Positions 60,113-64,000 of a DNA stretch of 64,000 nt are shown one piece after another; within the stretch, counting starts at the first letter, position 1, and each line of letters begins with the position of its first letter. The stretch spans positions 124,001-188,000 of the forward strand of contig JANQQE010000021.1 of assembly GCA_028285105.1 (NCBI GenBank), written 5' to 3'. Source of the DNA: Alphaproteobacteria bacterium (GTDB lineage: Bacteria > Planctomycetota > Phycisphaerae > UBA1845). The notes under the pieces are model-generated. The model made no database searches and had not been told where the DNA came from. It worked only from the letters and a program-made list of their open reading frames with translations. Made by a program: the position numbers and the translations under genes.

Positions 60113-60853
60113 CTATCGTGAACGTCTTCGACGATTCGGCGGTGACTTACGCCCCTTACCCCTCGGTCTTTTCTGGGCTGGCAGGATGGCATTGTCCGGC
60201 ACGTCCATACCAAACAGTTGCACCCACCAATATTCGGTTCCTTTGTGACTCTTGAATTTGTAGAAACCCATGCCCGCATATCGCCAGCGTTTCAGACGCA
60301 TGTTTTCGTCATGGTGCGGACTGTCCATCAGACTCATCATCGCCTCAGCCGCCGACCCCATCTTGTTCATCCCATACGCAATGTTCTCGCCAACGATCGG
60401 ATCGCAGTAACCTGCATTGACGGCTCGGTCGCCGGGTACGCTGCCATCGGGTCCGTTGTGACTGAAGAAGTCTTCGCGACACATGCGTTCGGCGTAGCGA
60501 TTGGCTGCCAGTTCGAGCGATCGCGAATAACGCAGTTTGGTCAGCCCCTTCTTACTGCGATAATCGTTGATAAGTCGGAACATCGCGAGGTGGTAAGGCC
60601 CCTGCGGTTCACCGAGATCGCGACAGTCTCTGGGGGCTGACCGCTTCCTGGGCGTTGGCGGTACTTGTTTTTTGGGGTGTTTCGCTTGTGGAAGTTTCGG
60701 TGCAAGACCGGGCGGAGTCGCAAGCAGATCGAATCGACTGGCGCAGCCGACAAGTGTGATCAGTCCGATGGCGATTGCGAAGGCCAACAGCAATCGCACA
60801 CCTGAGACAGCCGGGCTAGAGACGCTCTGATCGGGCGGATGGATGCACTTCAT
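60113..60853 (-). CDS. CAP-domain (SCP-like) lipoprotein
   Basis: A 246-residue protein; ATG at 60853 has GGAG 8 bases upstream. Signal helix ends TLVGC (Cys 36). A Pro/Lys-rich linker leads to the CAP domain: HLAMFRLINDYRSKKGLTKL, AANRYAERMCREDFFSHNGPDG, GENIAYG, DSPHHDENMRLKRWRYAGMGF and WWVQLFGM. His and Glu of the CAP pocket are present. Role of bacterial CAP proteins is unclear. A strongly basic tail (PRGKGRKSPPNRRRRSR) may bind to acidic polymers. Confidence 0.86.
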   Translation of the reverse strand: MKCIHPPDQSVSSPAVSGVRLLLAFAIAIGLITLVGCASRFDLLATPPGLAPKLPQAKHPKKQVPPTPRKRSAPRDCRDLGEPQGPYHLAMFRLINDYRSKKGLTKLRYSRSLELAANRYAERMCREDFFSHNGPDGSVPGDRAVNAGYCDPIVGENIAYGMNKMGSAAEAMMSLMDSPHHDENMRLKRWRYAGMGFYKFKSHKGTEYWWVQLFGMDVPDNAILPAQKRPRGKGRKSPPNRRRRSR

Positions 60854-61067
60854 CGACAAGTCTCCAAACTTCTGCCACCCTTTTCCTGACACCCAGAACT
60901 GATCGTACTTGACGGCATTTCACGTTACAATCCATTTGTAAGAAACGACTGACAACCGCAGCGTTATCTTCGGCATTGTCAGTCCCAATGGCCCAGTTAC
61001 AGTCTCACCGCCGAATCCGACGATCGTTTCGGTCGTGTGAGCTGGCAACCCAAACAAGGAGATGGCG

Positions 61068-61142
61068 ATGGAGTTTATCTTACAAGGATTGATCTTGCTG
61101 TTTGCCGTCCTATGGATTTCCGGTTTCGTAGCCACCTCATAG
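61068..61142 (+). CDS. Putative 24-residue membrane peptide
   Basis: ATG at 61068 has AAGGAG 7 bases upstream; TAG at 61140. The 24 residues are MEFILQGLILLFAVLWISGF followed by four more (Val-Ala-Thr-Ser). The whole is one hydrophobic helix with only one acidic and no basic residue. The aminotransferase gene starts 5 bases later, so it may be a leader or a small membrane protein; its translation could affect the initiation of the next gene. Below the size at which gene finders report. Confidence 0.5.
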   Translation: MEFILQGLILLFAVLWISGFVATS

Positions 61143-61146
61143 AAGA

Positions 61147-62349
61147 ATGGGTATGGCAAATCGTTCGGCCTCAAACTCAACCGTTGGCGCCAAGAAGAAC
61201 CGACTGGCCAACCGCGTGGGCAATGTGCATCAGACGGCCCTTCGGCGGATCAGCGCCCGCTGCGCCGAGATCGGCGGCGTGAATCTTTCGCAAGGTGTCT
61301 GCGATGTCGATCCACCACCGCAAGTTCTCGATGCCGTCAAGAAAGCGATCGACGAGGGACGCGCGGCATATTCCAACCTTGCCGGCATCGTCGAATTGCG
61401 CGAAGCCATCGCCCGCAAGCTGCAATCGTTCAACGGCATCAATGCCGATCCGCAAAAAGAAATCGCCGTCACCGTCGGAGCGGCCGGCGCGTTTGCGTGC
61501 GCTGCAATGGCGACATTGAATCCCGGCGATGAAGTCGTGGTGTTCTCGCCATTTTACAGCTATTACACCGACACCTTGGCGCTGTTGGATGTGAAGGTGC
61601 GATTCGTCCCAACCCATCCGCCCGATTGGAAGTACGACCCATCAACCCTGCGCGAAGCATTCGGCGACAATACCAAGATGGTCGTGATCAACACGCCGTC
61701 GAATCCGACCGGTAAAGTGTTTGCTCAAGAAGAACTCCAAGAAATCGCCGCACTGGCAAAAGAACATGACGCCCTCATCGTGTCCGATGAAATTTACGAA
61801 TACATCACATTCGATACGAGCCACATCAGCGCAGCCACCCTGCCCGATGCCGACAATCGAACGATCACTCTGAGCGGTGCGTCGAAGACTTACGCAGTCA
61901 CCGGTTGGCGCGTGGGGTATGCAACCGGTCCGGCAGACATCGTCGAGAAAATGCTCGTCGTCAACGATCTGTACTACATCTGCGCCCCCACGCCGCTTCA
62001 GTATGGCCTCCTCGCGGGGCTGGAGTTACCAGATTGTTACTACGACGAAATGCGAGACGAATACCGCAACAAACGCGATTTGCTGGCTGACACACTCACG
62101 CGAATCGGGTTCACCCCATACATGCCGCAAGGCGCATTCTATATGATGGCCGACTTCGAAATGGGCCGCTATCCGAATTCCATGCACGCGGCAGAGGAGA
62201 TCCTTGAGACCGTAGGCGTAGCCACCGTTCCCGGCGCTCCGTTTCATGCCAATCCAGACGATGGCGATACCCAACTTCGCTTCTGTTTTGCAAAGCGGTG
62301 GGACGATTTGAAAAAGGCCTGCGAACGGTTATCCAAGCTGAAATCGTAA
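61147..62349 (+). CDS. Class I/II aminotransferase
   Basis: A 400-residue PLP enzyme of fold type I. Motifs: GVNLSQGVCDVDPP, VTVGAAGAFACAAM, NTPSNPTGKVF (Asn/Pro), SDEIYEYITFD (Asp, Tyr), and SGASKTYAVTGWRVGY (Lys Schiff base, about 250; Arg). The overall pattern is closest to the kynurenine/glutamine-type and MalY/aspartate aminotransferases; substrate is uncertain. The preceding 24-residue peptide is likely in the same transcript. Confidence 0.9.
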   Translation: MGMANRSASNSTVGAKKNRLANRVGNVHQTALRRISARCAEIGGVNLSQGVCDVDPPPQVLDAVKKAIDEGRAAYSNLAGIVELREAIARKLQSFNGINADPQKEIAVTVGAAGAFACAAMATLNPGDEVVVFSPFYSYYTDTLALLDVKVRFVPTHPPDWKYDPSTLREAFGDNTKMVVINTPSNPTGKVFAQEELQEIAALAKEHDALIVSDEIYEYITFDTSHISAATLPDADNRTITLSGASKTYAVTGWRVGYATGPADIVEKMLVVNDLYYICAPTPLQYGLLAGLELPDCYYDEMRDEYRNKRDLLADTLTRIGFTPYMPQGAFYMMADFEMGRYPNSMHAAEEILETVGVATVPGAPFHANPDDGDTQLRFCFAKRWDDLKKACERLSKLKS

Positions 62350-62566
62350 CGTGTATGTGTCTAAGCGTACCTGACGATTGGACAACTTCCGACATCGAAA
62401 GGGATGGTTGGCGTGTCTATAGATATGTAGCAAGACATATGAATGCTGCGGGTATGGACAGAATCATGCCATCTCGCGAGAATCGCGACCTCATGTTGGC
62501 AGTTGGGAATTCACATATGGGGACCAGAGAGGCAACCCTTAATTCTTAAGCAATAGAACAGGACAA

Positions 62567-63658
62567 ATGATGCAACATTTTGACAAGATCAATATCAGCC
62601 GAATTGTTTTGACGTTGGCATTAACACTCGGTTTGACCTCGGCGGCGCAGGCGCAGTTGAAAGTGGGCGACCAAGCCCCACCGGTGACGGTGACCGACTG
62701 GGTCAAAGGCAAACCGATGGACATCCTCAAGGACAACAAGGGCAAAGTCATCGTCCTGGAGTTCTGGGCAACATGGTGCGCGCCATGCATTCAGATGATT
62801 CCCTCGAACACCGAGTTGTATCAGCGCTACAAAGACAAGGGAATGGTCTTTGTCGGCATGACCGATTCCGGACAGGGGCAGCAACTCAGTTCGGTGCAGG
62901 CATTCGTCGGGCAGCAGGGCGACCGAATGGATTATCCGATCGCGTTCGACAGCACGATGAAAACCGACATCGCCTACATTCAAGGAACTGGGGCGATGGG
63001 CATCCCGCACGCGGTCGTCATCGGCAAGGACGGCAAGATCGCCTGGTTCGGTCATCCGCTCGAACCGATGATGGAGGCGACCATCAAAGACCTGTTGATG
63101 GACAAATTCGATCCGAACAAGGCGGCAGAAGAAGCCGCTCAACAGGCCAAACTCGCACCGCTGCTCAACGATTTTAACTTTGCGGTGCAACGCGGCGATT
63201 GGGACAAGTGTCTCGAAATCACCGAAAAAATGCTGGCGATCGATCCGGACAACTTCGACGCCATGCGCTTCAACGTCTATATCATGATGGAGGAGCAGCG
63301 CTCCATCGAAAAACTCAAATCCTGGGTTCAGACGATGATGGCCAAACACGGCAGCAATACCCAAACGATGGCCATCCTTTCGTCGCTGATGCTGGCGATG
63401 CCCGAAGTCACCGACCGCCAGCCGGAACTCGCGATTGAAGTCGCCAACAAGGTGCTGACCAACGGGGCAAAGGATGCGGAAAGCCTGCAATTGGTGGCAC
63501 AGACCTTCTATCAATTGGGGTTGGTCGATAGCGCCATTGAGGCTCAAGCGAAAGCCGTCTCGCTCACCGATCAGTTCGACAAGGAGGCCGCCACGCAAGT
63601 CTTGGATTTCTTCAAGCGATGTAAGTCTGCCCAGTCTAAGATCAAGTTTTCCGGTTGA
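62567..63658 (+). CDS. TlpA-like thioredoxin-fold protein with TPR-like end
   Basis: A 363-residue protein with a signal peptide (about 1-29, ending AAQAQ). The thioredoxin-like domain has GDQAPPVTVTDWVKG and EFWATWCAPC (Cys71, Cys74), then GIPHAVVIGKDGKI with the cis-Pro. Residues 185-360 are helical with TPR-like units (NFAVQRGDWDKCLEITEKMLAIDPDN, FYQLGLVDSAIEAQAKAVSL). Probably a periplasmic disulfide reductase that has bound partners. ATG at 62567, followed at once by a second ATG. Confidence 0.88.
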   Translation: MMQHFDKINISRIVLTLALTLGLTSAAQAQLKVGDQAPPVTVTDWVKGKPMDILKDNKGKVIVLEFWATWCAPCIQMIPSNTELYQRYKDKGMVFVGMTDSGQGQQLSSVQAFVGQQGDRMDYPIAFDSTMKTDIAYIQGTGAMGIPHAVVIGKDGKIAWFGHPLEPMMEATIKDLLMDKFDPNKAAEEAAQQAKLAPLLNDFNFAVQRGDWDKCLEITEKMLAIDPDNFDAMRFNVYIMMEEQRSIEKLKSWVQTMMAKHGSNTQTMAILSSLMLAMPEVTDRQPELAIEVANKVLTNGAKDAESLQLVAQTFYQLGLVDSAIEAQAKAVSLTDQFDKEAATQVLDFFKRCKSAQSKIKFSG

Positions 63659-63798
63659 CCTAACCTCGCGCTCTTGAACCATGCGACTTTAGGTTTTTGA
63701 GCAACGCTTTAGGCGACGAATCGAAAGATGCGACCGCCCCCATGTCCCGTTACAATGCGGGCGTCGATTCACAAGCTTTGATTTCGGAGTTGTCACCG

Positions 63799-64000
63799 AT
63801 GATACATCGAATGTCGCTGTTGGCTGGTTGCCTGCTGATTCTCGTTTCAGCCCCACTTGCTGCGGGCCAAACCCCGCTGAGTCCTTCCGATCTGAATGCG
63901 TTGGGCTTCTTCAAATATTGGAGCCTCGATCTGGAAATGGACCGAGGCGGTTATGTGCGCGATGCCGATCGCGTCGATGACAGCCTCTACATCGTCTCTG
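63799..64000 (+). CDS. Start of a secreted protein (partial)
   Basis: Frame open to the end of the window (67 codons). The N-terminus is a signal peptide (MSLLAGCLLILVSAPLAAGQ, following an extra IHR start). After it: LSPSDLNALGFFKYWSLDLEMDRGG, then VRDADRVDDSLYIV. Such a start is seen in secreted PQQ-like/beta-propeller proteins of planctomycetes, but the visible part does not prove it. Confidence 0.65.
   Translation, partial: MIHRMSLLAGCLLILVSAPLAAGQTPLSPSDLNALGFFKYWSLDLEMDRGGYVRDADRVDDSLYIVS

Noticed and set aside
62355-62549. Small + strand frame after the aminotransferase gene
   Set aside because: No ribosome site and no recognisable sequence; the frame is a chance continuation in the 217-base gap.
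1-64000. rRNA operon, group II intron or replication origin
   Set aside because: No 16S/23S motifs, reverse transcriptase, or DnaA-box cluster was seen on either strand.

Overview
The window looks like a chromosomal piece of a planctomycete, most likely of the Phycisphaerae type. The reasons are indirect: many lipoproteins and secreted proteins with a Cys-rich N-terminus, a large secreted protein with Asp-Cys-Asn calcium-binding repeats and a dockerin-like end, a short-form phosphatidylserine decarboxylase, a membrane protein with a double Cys-x2-Cys ribbon, and MurA/MurQ showing a peptidoglycan wall. No rRNA is present and one tRNA (His, GTG) was found. All calls are read from the sequence and family knowledge; no database search was run.

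Layout. 1-2.6 kb: the tail of an unknown + strand gene, then minus-strand cellular genes (a five-helix membrane protein, a small DUF4177-like protein, a pterin carbinolamine dehydratase). 2.7-15.6 kb: a one-direction (minus) block of phage structural genes of Mu type: large terminase (broken at the Walker A motif), portal, head protease, decoration protein, major capsid, gp36-like and gp37-like neck proteins, then hub, fibre and beta-helix proteins. It has no transposase, integrase, MuF, tail sheath/tube, tape measure or lysis gene, so it is either a remnant or a domesticated particle cassette. 15.7-24.9 kb: a TPR protein, then murQ, a sodium:solute symporter and a GHL10-type lipoprotein hydrolase that read as a MurNAc/cell-wall sugar operon, then an SGNH lipoprotein and a poly-Asn-linker lipoprotein.

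25-31.4 kb: a DinB-type protein, then the largest non-coding stretch (26.1-27.27 kb). On the minus strand this stretch has its own promoter (TTGCTT-17-TATAGT), a series of about ten stem-loops that present a GAGAGA motif with different but self-complementary stems, and a terminator-like last hairpin. I read it as an undescribed structured RNA of about 0.7 kb and regard it as the most interesting item here. Next come an outer-membrane beta-barrel, a 55-residue lipoprotein, and an NtrB/NtrC-like two-component pair. 31.3-41.5 kb: a CdiI-like immunity protein, a degenerate HD-GYP protein, an aldehyde dehydrogenase + aminomuconate-deaminase-like RidA pair, tRNA-His, prmC, murA, and the psd-pssA phospholipid operon.

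41.6-64 kb: a PilZ protein, the large repeat-rich nuclease-like secreted protein, a pair of adjacent membrane-type GTPases, a DUF4397 lipoprotein, a Nudix protein overlapping tadA, a CheX-like protein, a VOC protein, an FAD amine oxidase, acylphosphatase, an RsbW/RsbV-type anti-sigma switch, truD, an SGNH lipoprotein, two glycosyltransferases, a CAP-domain lipoprotein, a 24-residue membrane peptide in front of an aminotransferase, a TlpA thioredoxin and the start of a secreted protein. Three families of short dispersed palindromic repeats lie in the intergenic regions; one copy sits inside the phage block and one supplies the stop codon of truD.
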